Shown here: positions 52,448-62,241 of the stretch, piece by piece
Numbering within the stretch: the stretch's first letter is position 1
Layout of the letters: the number at the start of each line of letters is the position of its first letter
Program-made: the position numbers and the translations under genes
The notes under the pieces: generated by a model
What the model saw: only the letters and a program-made list of their open reading frames with translations
Told to the model about the DNA's origin: nothing
Database searches by the model: none
Assembly (NCBI GenBank): GCA_019424865.1
Contig: JAHYYS010000001.1
Span: 20,062-84,061 of the forward strand
DNA from: a bacterium
GTDB taxonomy: Bacteria > Bacillota > Clostridia > Oscillospirales > Oscillospiraceae
Length of the DNA stretch: 64,000 nt
Reading direction: 5' to 3'

Positions 52448-52897
52448 TTACACCTTGACCTTTACCACGCACTTGCGGCAGGGCGCGGGGCTGTCCACCG
52501 CGATGGAGGGGGCGTGGGCGTCCCCAGGCCACAGTACGGCAAAGCGGTCCCCCGCGGTGAGGGTAATGTAATCCATGGGGCCGCGGTAAAACCAGATGTC
52601 GCCGTCCGGCCGGGCCTCCACCTCCTCGGACATATCTTCCAGAGGCGCGACCCCCATCTTTTCCCGCCCGGACACCAGAAACTGAATGTCGATATACTTG
52701 CGGTGGGCCTCGGGGGTGTCGTTGTCCGGCTTGGTCTCATAGGACTGGAGGAAAAAGAAGAGATTGTCCCCGTCCACCTCGTAGCGCTTGTCCTCCAGCT
52801 GGGAGAAGTCGGTGTCTCGGAGAATCTCCAGGGCGCGATACACGCCGGGGTGGATACCCTTATAAAATTCAATGTGCTTCAAGCTGTCATACAACAT
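52448..52897 (-). CDS. YhcH/YjgK/YiaL family protein
   Basis: 149 residues of the cupin-like YhcH/EbgC family (linked to sialic acid and sugar catabolism; possible sugar mutarotase/isomerase). Seen: EAHRKYIDIQFLVSGREKMG, FAVLWPGDAHAPSI (conserved His and Asp for metal), and CRKCVVKVKV at the end. Start ATG at 52897 behind AAAGGAG. No sugar genes are adjacent. Confidence 0.9.
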   Translation of the reverse strand: MLYDSLKHIEFYKGIHPGVYRALEILRDTDFSQLEDKRYEVDGDNLFFFLQSYETKPDNDTPEAHRKYIDIQFLVSGREKMGVAPLEDMSEEVEARPDGDIWFYRGPMDYITLTAGDRFAVLWPGDAHAPSIAVDSPAPCRKCVVKVKV

Positions 52898-52979
52898 ATC
52901 GTCCACTCCTTTTCTGCACCGTGTGCGGCTTTGAGACAAGAGTAAAAGAAAAACGGGAAGATGTCAAGGAGAATTCCGA

Positions 52980-53747
52980 CTACTGCTCCATGGCGTCCCC
53001 GGGGCCGCCGGAGGACACAGACAGCCAATAGGCGGTGTAGGCCCCCTCCGGCTGATAGCCCAGCTTCTGGGCCAGGGCGGCGGAGCGCAGGTTGTGGGCG
53101 TCCCACCCGGGGTACAGGCCCCGGTCCAGGCACTCCAGAATCAGCCGGGCGGCACAGGCGCTGGCCAGCCCCCGACGCCGCATGTCCGGCCGGGTGTCGA
53201 CTTCAATCTCGATGCCGGTGCTGCACACGGCATAAGAGGCGGCGCCCGCCGCCGGAACCCCCTGATACAGGGCGAGGAAACCCAGCCCGTCCCGCACAAA
53301 GTCCAGTTCGCCGGTGAAATTGCCGCACAGGTCCCGGGACCAGTCCTGGGACAGCAGGGCGGGGAGGTGGCCGGGACGGATGGGGGACAGGGAGAATCCG
53401 GCGGGCAGGCTGTCAGCCAGGCCGCTGAGCCGGGCGCGATCAAAGCCCGAAGGGGCCTCCCGGAGGGCATAGCGCTGAAAGGGGGCGGTCTGATCCCGCC
53501 AGACAGCGCGGATCAGAGGCTCCCAGTCCCGGGAGCAGGGGATCAGAATCGGGCGGCGGGCCTGCCGCACCAGGGCCGGATCGGGCCGGCCGGCCAGAAA
53601 ACAGAAATCCCCGATGGTGCACAGGGCGCTGCGGGGCGGCGTTCCGCCATCGGTATGCACAGAGCCCATCCGGCCCTGGAGGCAGGCCAGGACCATGGGC
53701 TTTTCCCACCCCGCAAACAGGGCGCGCAGTTCCGCGGAATCATCCAT
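52980..53747 (-). CDS. GNAT family N-acetyltransferase
   Basis: 255 residues. The C-terminal half is a GNAT domain with the acetyl-CoA loop VDTRPDMRRRGLASACAA (R/QxxGxG/A pattern) and WDAHNLRSAALAQKLGYQ. The N-terminal 120 residues are a family-specific extension, as in zwittermicin-resistance-like acetyltransferases. The substrate is unknown. Start ATG at 53747 behind AAAGGAGG. Confidence 0.85.
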   Translation of the reverse strand: MDDSAELRALFAGWEKPMVLACLQGRMGSVHTDGGTPPRSALCTIGDFCFLAGRPDPALVRQARRPILIPCSRDWEPLIRAVWRDQTAPFQRYALREAPSGFDRARLSGLADSLPAGFSLSPIRPGHLPALLSQDWSRDLCGNFTGELDFVRDGLGFLALYQGVPAAGAASYAVCSTGIEIEVDTRPDMRRRGLASACAARLILECLDRGLYPGWDAHNLRSAALAQKLGYQPEGAYTAYWLSVSSGGPGDAMEQ

Positions 53748-53853
53748 GGCAAATCCTCCTTTCGCGCAGCGGCGCTGATGTTCCTGCATTATACCACATG
53801 GAGCGGATAGGTGAAAGACCCAAGACCTGGGGCGGGCTGGAAAAAAGGAGGGG

Positions 53854-53882
53854 TTGCCAAATGGGGGGAAACCGAGTATACT
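53854..53882 (+). promoter_or_regulatory. Sigma-A promoter of the YitT-family gene
   Basis: TTGCCA (53854-53859), 17-base spacer, TATACT (53877-53882). Confidence 0.75.
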
Positions 53883-53922
53883 GGAATGACACAGGCAGTG
53901 AAAAAGAAAAGGAGCTGTTATT

Positions 53923-54552
53923 TTGTTATCCCTGTTAAAGCCGAAGAAGTGTGCCATGGCCCTGCTGGGCAGCGGGATACTGGCCTTCGGCCTGTACAAC
54001 GTGCACGCACTGTCCGGAGTGACCGAGGGCGGCATTCTGGGTATGACGCTGTTTTTAAACCACTGGCTGAGTATCTCGCCCGCGGTGTCGGGATTTGTGA
54101 TGAATGCGGTGTGCTATCTGGTGGGATGGCGGCTGCTGGGCAAGGAGTTCATTGCCTATTCCATTGTGGCGGGCGGCGGATTTTCCATTTTTTATGCCGT
54201 ATGCGAGCAGATTGGCCCCCTGTGGCCCCAGCTGGCGGAGCATCCGCTGGCGGCCGCCCTTCTGGGTGCGGTCTTTGTGGGCGTGGGCGTGGGCCTGAGC
54301 GTGCGGGCCGGCGGTGCGCCGGGGGGAGATGACGCGCTGGCGATGAGCGTGTCATCCCTGACGGGATGGAAAATCCAGTGGTCCTATCTGGCCAGCGACC
54401 TGCTGGTGCTGGCACTGTCCGCCACCTATCTGGACTGGAGCCGTCTGGCCTGCTCCCTGCTGACGGTGATGCTCTCCGGGCAGATTATCGGCCTGGTGCA
54501 GTATGTGGGCCGCAGGGAGAGCGGGGCGCCGGCCCGGGCGGAGGAGACATAA
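53923..54552 (+). CDS. YitT family membrane protein
   Basis: 209 residues, about five membrane helices. The pattern MALLGSGILAFGLYNVHALS, GVTEGGILGMTLFLNHWLSI, and GGGFSIFYAV matches the YitT/YczE-like integral membrane family with no known function. The frame starts at TTG 53923 behind AAAGGAG; no ATG upstream has a site. Confidence 0.85.
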   Translation: MLSLLKPKKCAMALLGSGILAFGLYNVHALSGVTEGGILGMTLFLNHWLSISPAVSGFVMNAVCYLVGWRLLGKEFIAYSIVAGGGFSIFYAVCEQIGPLWPQLAEHPLAAALLGAVFVGVGVGLSVRAGGAPGGDDALAMSVSSLTGWKIQWSYLASDLLVLALSATYLDWSRLACSLLTVMLSGQIIGLVQYVGRRESGAPARAEET

Positions 54553-54633
54553 GGGACTGAATTGTCCCGGCTGCCCCGTGTTTGAAAAGGAAAGTGAAGC
54601 ACTGCCTGTTGAAAAGGGACAAATTCATTAAGC

Positions 54634-54677
54634 CGTTTTGGGCCGGAGAAGTCTTAGCCTTCTCCGGCCCTTTTGCG
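54634..54677 (+). terminator. Intrinsic terminator after the YitT gene
   Basis: GGGCCGGAGAAG, loop of 7, CTTCTCCGGCCC, then TTTTG. A second hairpin (CCCGCA...TGCGGG, 54704-54734) lies further on, before the end of the convergent ABC operon. Confidence 0.85.
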
Positions 54678-54773
54678 TCGAAAAAGAAGTGTATAAAATT
54701 GTCCCGCAGAGCCCCGGTCGGGGCCTGTGCGGGACAAAACTTGCCGGTATGAAACAAAACGGGGACAGGGGAC

Positions 54774-55496
54774 TTACAGAACCTTGCTGAGAAACAGCTG
54801 GGTGCGGGGATGCTGGGGGTGGTCAAAGAACTCCTTGGGGGTGTTCTGCTCCAGAATGTGGCCGCCGTCCATAAACAAAACCCGGCTGCCCACCTCCCGG
54901 GCAAAGCCCATCTCGTGGGTGACCACTGCCATGGTCATCCCCTCGTTGGCCAGCTCCTTCATAACATCCAGAACCTCGCCCACCATCTCCGGGTCCAGGG
55001 CGGAGGTGGGCTCGTCAAAGAGCATCACCTTGGGCCGCATGGCCAGAGCCCGGACGATGGCAATGCGCTGCTTCTGACCGCCGGAGAGCTGGGCGGGATA
55101 GGCGTCCGCCTTGTCCTCCAGCCCTACCCGCTTGAGCAGGGTGCTGGCGGTGTCGTCGGCCTCCCCCTGACTCATCAGCTTGGTGCGCACCGGGGCCAGG
55201 GTGATGTTCCGGCGGATGGTCATGTTGGGGAACAGGTTGAAGTGCTGGAAGACCATCCCCATCTGCTGGCGGATCTTGTCGATGTTCACCTTGGGGTCGG
55301 TGATCTCCGTCCCCTGAAAGGTGATGGTGCCGGCGGTAGGGGTCTCCAGCAGGTTGAGACAGCGCAGGAAGGTGGACTTGCCCGAACCGGAAGGTCCGAT
55401 GATGACCACCTTTTCCCCGGGGGAGATGTGCTCTGAGATGTCGTCCAGCACCAGGTGGCTGCCGAAAGACTTGGTCAGATTCTTAACGTCGATCAC
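54774..55496 (-). CDS. Polar amino acid ABC transporter, ATP-binding protein
   Basis: 240 residues, GlnQ/HisP type. Walker [18 protein letters not shown] near residue 33, Q-loop [12 protein letters not shown], signature [15 protein letters not shown], Walker [20 protein letters not shown], and H-loop [11 protein letters not shown]. Start GTG at 55496, ten bases after AGGAGG, overlapping the permease stop by 14 bases. Energises the importer with the next two genes. Confidence 0.96.
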   Translation of the reverse strand: MIDVKNLTKSFGSHLVLDDISEHISPGEKVVIIGPSGSGKSTFLRCLNLLETPTAGTITFQGTEITDPKVNIDKIRQQMGMVFQHFNLFPNMTIRRNITLAPVRTKLMSQGEADDTASTLLKRVGLEDKADAYPAQLSGGQKQRIAIVRALAMRPKVMLFDEPTSALDPEMVGEVLDVMKELANEGMTMAVVTHEMGFAREVGSRVLFMDGGHILEQNTPKEFFDHPQHPRTQLFLSKVL

Positions 55497-56247
55497 TTTG
55501 ACGCAGCCTCCTTTCCAGCTTGCCCTGGAGCCAGGTGAAAATAAGCACCAGGATCAGATACATAACAGCGGTGATGAGGTAGGGGTACATGGGCTCATAG
55601 GTGTTGGTGATGATAGCCTGGGCGAAGTAGACAATCTCCTTGCCGCCGATGACATTGATCAGGGAGGTATCCTTCAGCAGAGTGATGAACTCGTTGCCCA
55701 GGGCAGGGAGAATGGCCTTGAAGGCCTGGGGGACAACAATAAAGCGCATGGTATCAAAGTAACCCAGGCCCAGGGAGCGCCCCGCCTCGGTCTGCCCCAC
55801 GTCCAGGGACATCAGACCGCCCCGGATAATCTCGGCCACATAGGCCCCCGAGTTGATGCCCAGAGACAGCGCGCCGATCAGGGTCTTGTTCCGGTTGCTG
55901 GCGAAGATAACCAGACCCATAATCAGCAGCTGAACCATCATGGGGGTGCCCCGGATGACGGTGACGTACACCTTACAGACGAGATTTACCAGCCCCAGCA
56001 GGGGATTTTTTCTCCGCCCGGGGCGCTGCTGGTCATGGGCGGTGCGGATCAGGGCCACTACCACACCCAGAACGATACCGAGGATCAAAGCCATCACGGT
56101 GACTTCCACGGTGGTAATCAGGCCGTCGACATACATGGTCCACCGATCCTTATAAAACCAGGCCCGGTAGAACTTCATATAGGCGTCCTGCCAGAAGCTC
56201 GGATCCTCCAGGGCGTCAAATGCCTCATACAGTTGGGTGAAATCCAT
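55483..56247 (-). CDS. Polar amino acid ABC transporter, permease
   Basis: 254 residues, HisM/GlnP family. About five helices, with the EAA loop [20 protein letters not shown] that docks the ATPase. An N-terminal 40-residue amphipathic extension ([11 protein letters not shown]) is typical of these permeases. Start ATG at 56247 behind AGGGAG. Confidence 0.95.
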   Translation of the reverse strand: MDFTQLYEAFDALEDPSFWQDAYMKFYRAWFYKDRWTMYVDGLITTVEVTVMALILGIVLGVVVALIRTAHDQQRPGRRKNPLLGLVNLVCKVYVTVIRGTPMMVQLLIMGLVIFASNRNKTLIGALSLGINSGAYVAEIIRGGLMSLDVGQTEAGRSLGLGYFDTMRFIVVPQAFKAILPALGNEFITLLKDTSLINVIGGKEIVYFAQAIITNTYEPMYPYLITAVMYLILVLIFTWLQGKLERRLRQSDRR

Positions 56248-56330
56248 TTGTGTGATCTCCCTCTTTCTCCGTCATGAACAGGGCAAAAGGAGCGGCCATA
56301 AGCCGCTCCTTTTGCGGAAACCTGTGGAAC

Positions 56331-57212
56331 TTACTCGGCGGTGATATACTTGTCAATGATAGTCTGGATGGTACCATCCTCAATCAGCTCGTTCAGGGCG
56401 GTGTTGATGGCATCCAGCAGGACAGTGTTGCCCTCGTCCACGGCGGCGCAGTAGGCCTCTTCCAACCAGGCGCCGTCCAGAATGGTCAGGCCGGCGTCAG
56501 CGTTGGCGGCCACAAACTCCTGAGCGGGAGCATTGTCGATGATAACGGCATCAATGGTGCCGTTGATCAGCTCCTGCACGGCGGTGGCGCCGTTATCATA
56601 GGCGATGACGTGATCCTCACCATAGCCGTCCTCTTCCACGGGGGCGGAGGCATAGATGTAGCCGGTCGTGCCGCGCTGGGTGCCGATCATGTACTCACCC
56701 AGATTATCCATGGTGACGCCAGAGCCCTCCTTGACGATGACCGACTGTACGCCGGTGGCGTAGGAGACGCTGAAGTCCATGACCTCGTCCCGCTCCTTGT
56801 CATAGGAAAGGCCGGCCAGCATCACGTCGGCGGCGTTGTTCTGCACCGCCATCTGGGCGGCGTCAAAGTCCATGTCGTCAATGACCAGCTCCAGGCCCAG
56901 CTTGTTGGCCAGGGCAACAGCGATCTCTACGTCGATGCCATCAAAGCCCTGGTACACGCCCTCGCCGTCGGCCACCATCTCATAGGGAGGGAAGGCGGCG
57001 TTGGTGGACATGATCAGCTTGCCGGGCTCCACCAGAGCGTCGGACAGGTCGACAGCCCCGCCGCCGGTGCTCTCATCGCCGGTGGAAGCGTCGCTCTGGG
57101 AGGCGGAGGAACCGCCGGTGGAGGCGGAACTGCCGGAGCTGCTGTTGCCGCAGGCGGCAAGTCCAAGGACCATGGCCATAGCCATGGTCAAAGCAAGAAA
57201 CTTCTTCATCAT
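56331..57212 (-). CDS. Polar amino acid ABC transporter, substrate-binding lipoprotein
   Basis: 293 residues. The signal peptide ends in the lipobox LGLAACGN (acylated Cys). A Ser/Gly-rich linker is followed by an SBP_bac_3 domain (LIMSTNAAFPPYEMV, FDGIDVEIAVALANKLGLEL, YDKERDEVMDFSVSYATG). The ligand is a polar amino acid of unknown identity. Start ATG at 57212, six bases after AAGGAG; the adjacent ATG at 57209 is also possible. First gene of the operon, with its own promoter. Confidence 0.95.
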   Translation of the reverse strand: MMKKFLALTMAMAMVLGLAACGNSSSGSSASTGGSSASQSDASTGDESTGGGAVDLSDALVEPGKLIMSTNAAFPPYEMVADGEGVYQGFDGIDVEIAVALANKLGLELVIDDMDFDAAQMAVQNNAADVMLAGLSYDKERDEVMDFSVSYATGVQSVIVKEGSGVTMDNLGEYMIGTQRGTTGYIYASAPVEEDGYGEDHVIAYDNGATAVQELINGTIDAVIIDNAPAQEFVAANADAGLTILDGAWLEEAYCAAVDEGNTVLLDAINTALNELIEDGTIQTIIDKYITAE

Positions 57213-57267
57213 TGCATTCTCCTTTTCAATAGGCGCCGGAATAATCCGGATCCGGTGCGTTGGTATG

Positions 57268-57296
57268 AGTATAACCCAGGAAATATTCATAGTCAA
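57268..57296 (-). promoter_or_regulatory. Sigma-A promoter of the amino acid ABC operon
   Basis: Minus strand TTGACT (57296-57291), 17-base spacer, TATACT (57273-57268), 56 bases upstream of the lipoprotein start. Confidence 0.85.
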
Positions 57297-57299
57297 TAG

Positions 57300-57664
57300 A
57301 TAAATATGCGAAAATCACGAGGAACAGGGCCGCTTTTTGGTCAAAAGAGTGGGAAATCCCGGCGGAAGGCCCGGAAGAAACGGGACGGAGGATGCAAGAC
57401 GTGTGAATATTTAGAAAAAGGGGGGCGGGCCGGATGTCCGGACGGCTCCCCTTCCGCGGCGGACAAAACAGGGGGCGGAGCCCTGCTTTATGGGCCGGCT
57501 GCGCTTTTGATGAAACTTTTTTGCCGGTTTTGCGTCTATGATAGAGAACGGCGGTTATCCTGAAAAATTTGTGAATCTTTTTCCAAACCTCTTGCATTTC
57601 AGCGGGGAGGGAGTATGCTATAACAATACGGCCCGTGCCGGTTTCAGTCGGAGGAATCGAATTC
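57300..57664. other. Intergenic region, no gene
   Basis: About 360 bases. It probably holds the promoter of the sulfatase gene (an extended -10 like TATGCTATAAC near 57613-57623), but the -35 box is not clear. No convincing open frame or RNA was seen. Confidence 0.45.
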
Positions 57665-59512
57665 ATGAGAGTGGTAAAAGCGCTGCTGTACAAAGATACA
57701 TTTCCGCGCCTGGTGCGGGACATCCGGGACAATCCCGGGAAGTGGGGTTCCCGGGTGGTGCTTCTGCTGGGGCCCTGGGCCTGTCTGTGGATGGTGGAGA
57801 TTTTAAATCAGAATGATGTGTTTCAGGACCTGTATGCCTGGCAGGTGCTGATGAATCTGATCTGGTATTATATTCTCTTCGCGGTGTGCCGGCTGATCCT
57901 GGGCCGGAACCGGCGGGCGGCGGCCCTGGCGGTGTCGCTGGCCTTTTTTATGGGGCTGGTCAACCACTATGTGCTCCGGTTCCGGGGGCGCATTCTGTTC
58001 CCCGCCGACGTGGCGGCCTGGCGCACCGCGGCCAATGTGGCCGACGGCTTTGACTACTCCATGGACTGGTACATGGTGCAGGCGGGCGTGCTGCTGGTGG
58101 CCTATCTGTTTCTGGTGTGGGCCTGCCCGGCCCAGAAAAAGCGGGCCCGGCTGGGACTGTGGAAGGGCGGCGCGCTGTGGGCGGTGATCGGGGTCTACTG
58201 CTATGTCTTTTTCTGCACCGGCGCTCTGCCCGCCCTGGGCATCTTTACCCAGCAGTGGGTCACCCAGCGCAACGGCTTCCTGCTGAATTTCACAGTGGCC
58301 CTGCGGTACAGCTCAGTGGAGAAGCCGGAGGGCTACTCGGAGGAGACCGTGCTGAAGCTGATGGAGGCGTATCCGTCGGTGGAGGGGGATGCGGACGCGG
58401 TCCGACCGGTGAACATTGTGGCCGTTATGAACGAGTCCTTTGCCGATTTTTCCGTCTTTGACACCTTCGAGGCCTCAGAGGACCCCACCCCCTTCCTCCA
58501 CTCCCTGAAGGAGAATACGGTCAAGGGCTGGATGTACTCCCCGGTCACCGGAGGGGGCACCGCCACGGTGGAGTTTGAGTACCTCACCGGCTTCACCAGC
58601 CTGTTCCAGCCGCCCCACACCGTGGCCTATCAGCTGTATGTGGAGGAGGGCATGCCCTCCCTGGCAGCCCTGGCCGGGGCCCAGGGCTATGAGACCACCG
58701 CCTTCCACCCCTATAAATCCTCGGGCTGGAACCGGGTGCTGGCCTATCAGTATCTCAGCTTTGACCACCAGCTCTATCAGGAGGACGTGGAAAATCCCTG
58801 GTACATTCGCCACTATATCTCGGATCTCTCCGACTATGATACCATTTTCGACGTCACCCAGGCCCAGGACACCACCTTCCTGTTCAACGTGACCATGCAG
58901 AACCACAGCGGCTATGCCCAGGGGTGGAACAACCTGGAGCGCACCATCGACCTGCCCGCCGAGCTGACCCGGACCGATTCGTCGGCGGAGCAGTATTTCG
59001 CCCTGGCCCGGGAGAGCGACAACGCCCTGCGGGAGCTGATTACCTATTACAGCAACGTGGACGAGCCCACCCTAGTGGTCTTCTTCGGGGATCACCAGCC
59101 TCCGCTGAAAAACGCCTTTTACGAGGTGCTCTATGGAAAGAAACTGTCCGAGCGCACCACGGAAGAGGTGATGCAGCAGTATGCGGTGCCCTTCTTCATC
59201 TGGGCCAACTACGATATTGAGGAGCAGGAGGACGTGGTCATCAGTCCCAACTATCTGGGCGTGCTCACCGCCCAGATGGCGGGCCTGCCCCTGACGGGCT
59301 ATATGAACTTCCTCTCCCAGATGTATGAGGTGCTGCCCGCCATTACCCCGGTGGGGTTTGTCACGGCGGACGGGCAGTTTGTAGAGGAAGAGGAGCTGAA
59401 CGAGGAGCAGCAAGCGTGGCTGGATACCTATGAGATCCTCAACTACTGCGGTATGGTGGATCTGTTTGACGAGGCACGGCCCATGTTCTGCATGGACAGT
59501 GAAACAGAATAG
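57665..59512 (+). CDS. LTA synthase family sulfatase-fold protein
   Basis: 615 residues. About five N-terminal helices (residues 15-200), then an alkaline-phosphatase/sulfatase domain outside the membrane. Catalytic Thr in SPVTGGGTATVEFEYLTGF (near residue 307), metal sites NESFADFSVFD, and FFGDHQPPL near residue 475. These enzymes transfer glycerol-phosphate or phosphoethanolamine to surface polymers. Start ATG at 57665 behind GGAGG. Confidence 0.92.
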   Translation: MRVVKALLYKDTFPRLVRDIRDNPGKWGSRVVLLLGPWACLWMVEILNQNDVFQDLYAWQVLMNLIWYYILFAVCRLILGRNRRAAALAVSLAFFMGLVNHYVLRFRGRILFPADVAAWRTAANVADGFDYSMDWYMVQAGVLLVAYLFLVWACPAQKKRARLGLWKGGALWAVIGVYCYVFFCTGALPALGIFTQQWVTQRNGFLLNFTVALRYSSVEKPEGYSEETVLKLMEAYPSVEGDADAVRPVNIVAVMNESFADFSVFDTFEASEDPTPFLHSLKENTVKGWMYSPVTGGGTATVEFEYLTGFTSLFQPPHTVAYQLYVEEGMPSLAALAGAQGYETTAFHPYKSSGWNRVLAYQYLSFDHQLYQEDVENPWYIRHYISDLSDYDTIFDVTQAQDTTFLFNVTMQNHSGYAQGWNNLERTIDLPAELTRTDSSAEQYFALARESDNALRELITYYSNVDEPTLVVFFGDHQPPLKNAFYEVLYGKKLSERTTEEVMQQYAVPFFIWANYDIEEQEDVVISPNYLGVLTAQMAGLPLTGYMNFLSQMYEVLPAITPVGFVTADGQFVEEEELNEEQQAWLDTYEILNYCGMVDLFDEARPMFCMDSETE

Positions 59513-59575
59513 TCCCCCAAATCCCCCCGGCGCCTGTGTGTGAACCGGACCAGTAAAAACGGACAATAGACAAAG

Positions 59576-59616
59576 TCCCCCCTGATGTAGGAAAATAAGA
59601 CTACATCAGGGGGGAT
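59576..59616. terminator. Hairpin between sulfatase gene and rbsC fragment
   Basis: CCCCCCTGATGTAG and CTACATCAGGGGGG around GAAAATAAGA: a 14-bp perfect stem. It ends the sulfatase transcript. Its right arm touches the truncated end of rbsC. Confidence 0.7.
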
Positions 59617-60020
59617 TCTATATTCTGAACAACACCAAGACAGGCCGGTACATCTATGCGGTGGGCGGCAATGAGCAGGCGGCCAAGGCCTCCGGCATCA
59701 AGTCCCACCGGGTCAAGATTTTCGTCTACATCTTCTCCGGCATTATGTCCGCCCTGGTGGGCATCATCATGAGCGCCCGCCTGAACTCCGCCTCTCCCAT
59801 TCTGGGCGACGGCTACGAGCTGGACGCCATCGCCGCCGCGGTCATTGGCGGTACCAGCATGGACGGCGGCCGCGGCCGCGTCATCGGCACGCTGGTAGGC
59901 GCGCTGATCATCGGTACCATCACCAACGGACTGGATATCCTGAACGTATCTTCTTACTGGCAGCAGATTATCAAGGGCGCTATCATCCTGATCGCGGTTC
60001 TGGCGGACAAGAAGGACTAA
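59616..60020 (+). pseudogene. rbsC: Ribose-type ABC permease, 3' fragment
   Basis: The frame reads ILNNTKTGRYIYAVGGNEQA, KSHRVKIFVYIFSGIMSALV, AVIGGTSMDGGRGRVIGTLV, NVSSYWQQIIKGAIILIAVL, which is the C-terminal 130 residues of an RbsC-type sugar permease of about 320 residues. The first 190 residues, the start codon and a ribosome site are missing, and so is rbsA, which should be upstream. The break is right after the hairpin at 59576-59616. A deletion or an assembly join. Confidence 0.75.
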
Positions 60021-60100
60021 GGAAGACTCCCAAGGCACCCGAGAGCGGGGCCTGGGTGTTGATACATCCCACAGGCAAAACAAGAAGGAGGAAATGAAAA

Positions 60101-61120
60101 ATGAAAACACGTAAGGCACTGGCTCTGATTACCGGAGCCGCAATGGCTCTGTCCCTGCTGGCAGGCTGCGGCAGCGGAAGCGGCTCGTCCGCCTCCGGCG
60201 GCGGCTCTGCCTCCACCCCTGACGCCAGCACCGGCGGCAGCGGCTCCGCCGCCGGCGAGGAGATCGTCATCGGCTGCACCCTGCAGAACCTCTCCGAGGA
60301 GTTCATGACCATGCTGAAGGGCGCCATGGAGCTGAAGGTCGCCGAGTACGACAACGTGCGCCTGATTGTCAACGACGCTGAGAGCATGTCCGACAAGCAG
60401 GCCTCCCAGCTGGACAGCTTCATCACCCAGGGTGTGGACGCTGTCATCATCTCCCCCGTGGATGCGGACGCTCTGGCCCCCGCGGTGAAGTCCGTGGTTG
60501 ACGCCGGCATCCCTGTTATCACCTGCTCCGCCGACGTCACCGGCGACCAGGGCCAGGTGTGGGTTGGCTCCGAGAACGAAAACGGCGGCGAGGTTCAGGC
60601 CCGCTATGTGGCCGAGCAGCTGGGCGGCGAGGGCAAGGTTGCCGTTCTCCGCGGCCCTCTGGGCGCCTTCGCGGAGCAGGGCCGGTTTGCCGGCTATGAG
60701 ACCGCGTTTGCCGACTATCCCAACATTGAGATCGTCTTTGACCAGACTGCCAACTGGCAGCGCGAGGAGGCCATGTCCCTGGTGGAGAACCTGCTGACCT
60801 CCGGCACTGAGGTGGACGCCATCATGTGCCAGAACGACGCCATGGCTCTGGGCGCTCTGGAGGCCGTGAAGGCCGCCGGCAAGCAGGACGACATCATTGT
60901 CACCGGCATCGACGCCATCGAGGACGCGCTGGATTCCATCAAGGCCGGCGAGCTGGCTGCCACCTGCTTCCAGGACGCCATCGGCCAGGGCGAGACCGCC
61001 ATTGAGATGGCCATGAAGGCCATCAACGGCGAGTCCATCGAGCGCACCAACATCCCCTTTGAGCTGGTCACCATCGACAACGTGGACGAGTACTACGACC
61101 GCATCAAGCTGCCGGAATAA
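60101..61120 (+). CDS. rbsB: Sugar ABC transporter substrate-binding lipoprotein
   Basis: 339 residues. Signal peptide with lipobox SLLAGCGSG, Ser/Gly linker, then a periplasmic-binding-protein type 1 domain (GCTLQNLSEEFMTMLKGAME, QLDSFITQGVDAVIISPVDA, ALVTGIDAIEDALDSIKAGE-like region). Ribose or a related sugar is the likely ligand because of the rbsC remnant and galM. Start ATG at 60101 behind AAGGAGG. Codon use is highly biased, which suggests strong expression. With rbsC broken the importer may not work here. Confidence 0.92.
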   Translation: MKTRKALALITGAAMALSLLAGCGSGSGSSASGGGSASTPDASTGGSGSAAGEEIVIGCTLQNLSEEFMTMLKGAMELKVAEYDNVRLIVNDAESMSDKQASQLDSFITQGVDAVIISPVDADALAPAVKSVVDAGIPVITCSADVTGDQGQVWVGSENENGGEVQARYVAEQLGGEGKVAVLRGPLGAFAEQGRFAGYETAFADYPNIEIVFDQTANWQREEAMSLVENLLTSGTEVDAIMCQNDAMALGALEAVKAAGKQDDIIVTGIDAIEDALDSIKAGELAATCFQDAIGQGETAIEMAMKAINGESIERTNIPFELVTIDNVDEYYDRIKLPE

Positions 61121-61145
61121 GAAAAACCGGACAGAAACACAACGG

Positions 61146-61185
61146 AAAAGCGCGGCAGGCGGACCTTCCGCCTGCCGCGCTTTGT
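61146..61185 (+). terminator. Intrinsic terminator/attenuator between rbsB and galM
   Basis: AAGCGCGGCAGGCGG, loop ACCTT, CCGCCTGCCGCGCTT. A strong stem within the operon, so galM is probably expressed less than rbsB. Confidence 0.75.
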
Positions 61186-61206
61186 GAGAAAGGGAGCTGC
61201 AAGATC

Positions 61207-62241
61207 ATGGAACTGACAAAAACCAGGTTTGGAGAGACCGGTTCGGGCGAGGCGGTGTACCAGTATACCCTGAAGGAGAACGGCGGCGAGGTCCAGATTC
61301 TGGACTACGGCTGCACGCTGCGCAGCATCCGGGTGCCGGATCGGACGGGACGGGCGGTGGACGTGTGCCTGGGTTACGACACTGTGGCGGAGTATGAGTC
61401 GCACGACGGCTATTTGGGCGCCGTCATCGGCCGTCACGCCAACCGGATCCAGGCGGGCCGCTTTTCCCTGGGCGGGAAAGAGTACCATCTGGCCTGCAAC
61501 GACGGCCCCAACCACCTCCACGGCGGCCGGCGGGGCTTTGACAAATATGTCTGGCAGGCGGAGGCGCTCCCCAACGGCGTGTGCTTCCGGCACACCTTCC
61601 CGGACGGGGACGAGGGATATCCGGGAAAGCTGGAGGTCTGCGTGCGGTACACCTGGGAGGAGGGGCGCCGGCTTCGGCTGCACTATGAGGCGGTGAGCGA
61701 CCAGGACACGGTGCTGAACATGACCAATCACTGCTATTTCAACCTCTCCGGCGGCGGCACTATCCGGGGACACGAGCTGTGCCTGCACGCCTCCCGATTT
61801 ACCGAGAACGACGACCACTGTCTGCCCACTGGCCGGATTCTCCCGGTGGAGGGGGGCGTGTTTGACTTCAGAAGCCCCAAGACCGTGGGGCGGGATTTGG
61901 ACCAGCCGGACCAGCAGCTGCTGCGGGGCCAGGGCTATGACCACAACTTTATTCTGGACGATCCGGCTCCCATGAAGCAGGCCGGCTGGCTCCGGTCGCC
62001 GGATACGGGCATCCGCATGGAGGTGGAGACCACCCAGCCCGGCATCCAGCTCTATACCGGCAATGTGCTGACCGATCGGACGGGAAAGGGCGGGGCCCGG
62101 TACGGCAAAAACGGCGCCTTGTGCCTGGAGACCCAGCATTTCCCCAACAGCATGGCCCACCCGGAATTTCCGTCGGTGGTTCTGCCCCGGGGCGTGCAGT
62201 ACTGTCAGGAGACTGTGTATACCTTCTCCGTGGAGGAGTGA
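61207..62241 (+). CDS. galM: Aldose 1-epimerase (galactose mutarotase)
   Basis: 344 residues. Interconverts alpha and beta aldose anomers. Seen: ILDYGCTLRSIRVPDR, VIGRHANRIQAGRF, CNDGPNHLHGGRRGFDKYVW, NMTNHCYFNLSGGG (catalytic His), GYDHNFIL, and LETQHFPNS with the catalytic Glu. Start ATG at 61207. It belongs with the sugar importer. Confidence 0.95.
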   Translation: MELTKTRFGETGSGEAVYQYTLKENGGEVQILDYGCTLRSIRVPDRTGRAVDVCLGYDTVAEYESHDGYLGAVIGRHANRIQAGRFSLGGKEYHLACNDGPNHLHGGRRGFDKYVWQAEALPNGVCFRHTFPDGDEGYPGKLEVCVRYTWEEGRRLRLHYEAVSDQDTVLNMTNHCYFNLSGGGTIRGHELCLHASRFTENDDHCLPTGRILPVEGGVFDFRSPKTVGRDLDQPDQQLLRGQGYDHNFILDDPAPMKQAGWLRSPDTGIRMEVETTQPGIQLYTGNVLTDRTGKGGARYGKNGALCLETQHFPNSMAHPEFPSVVLPRGVQYCQETVYTFSVEE

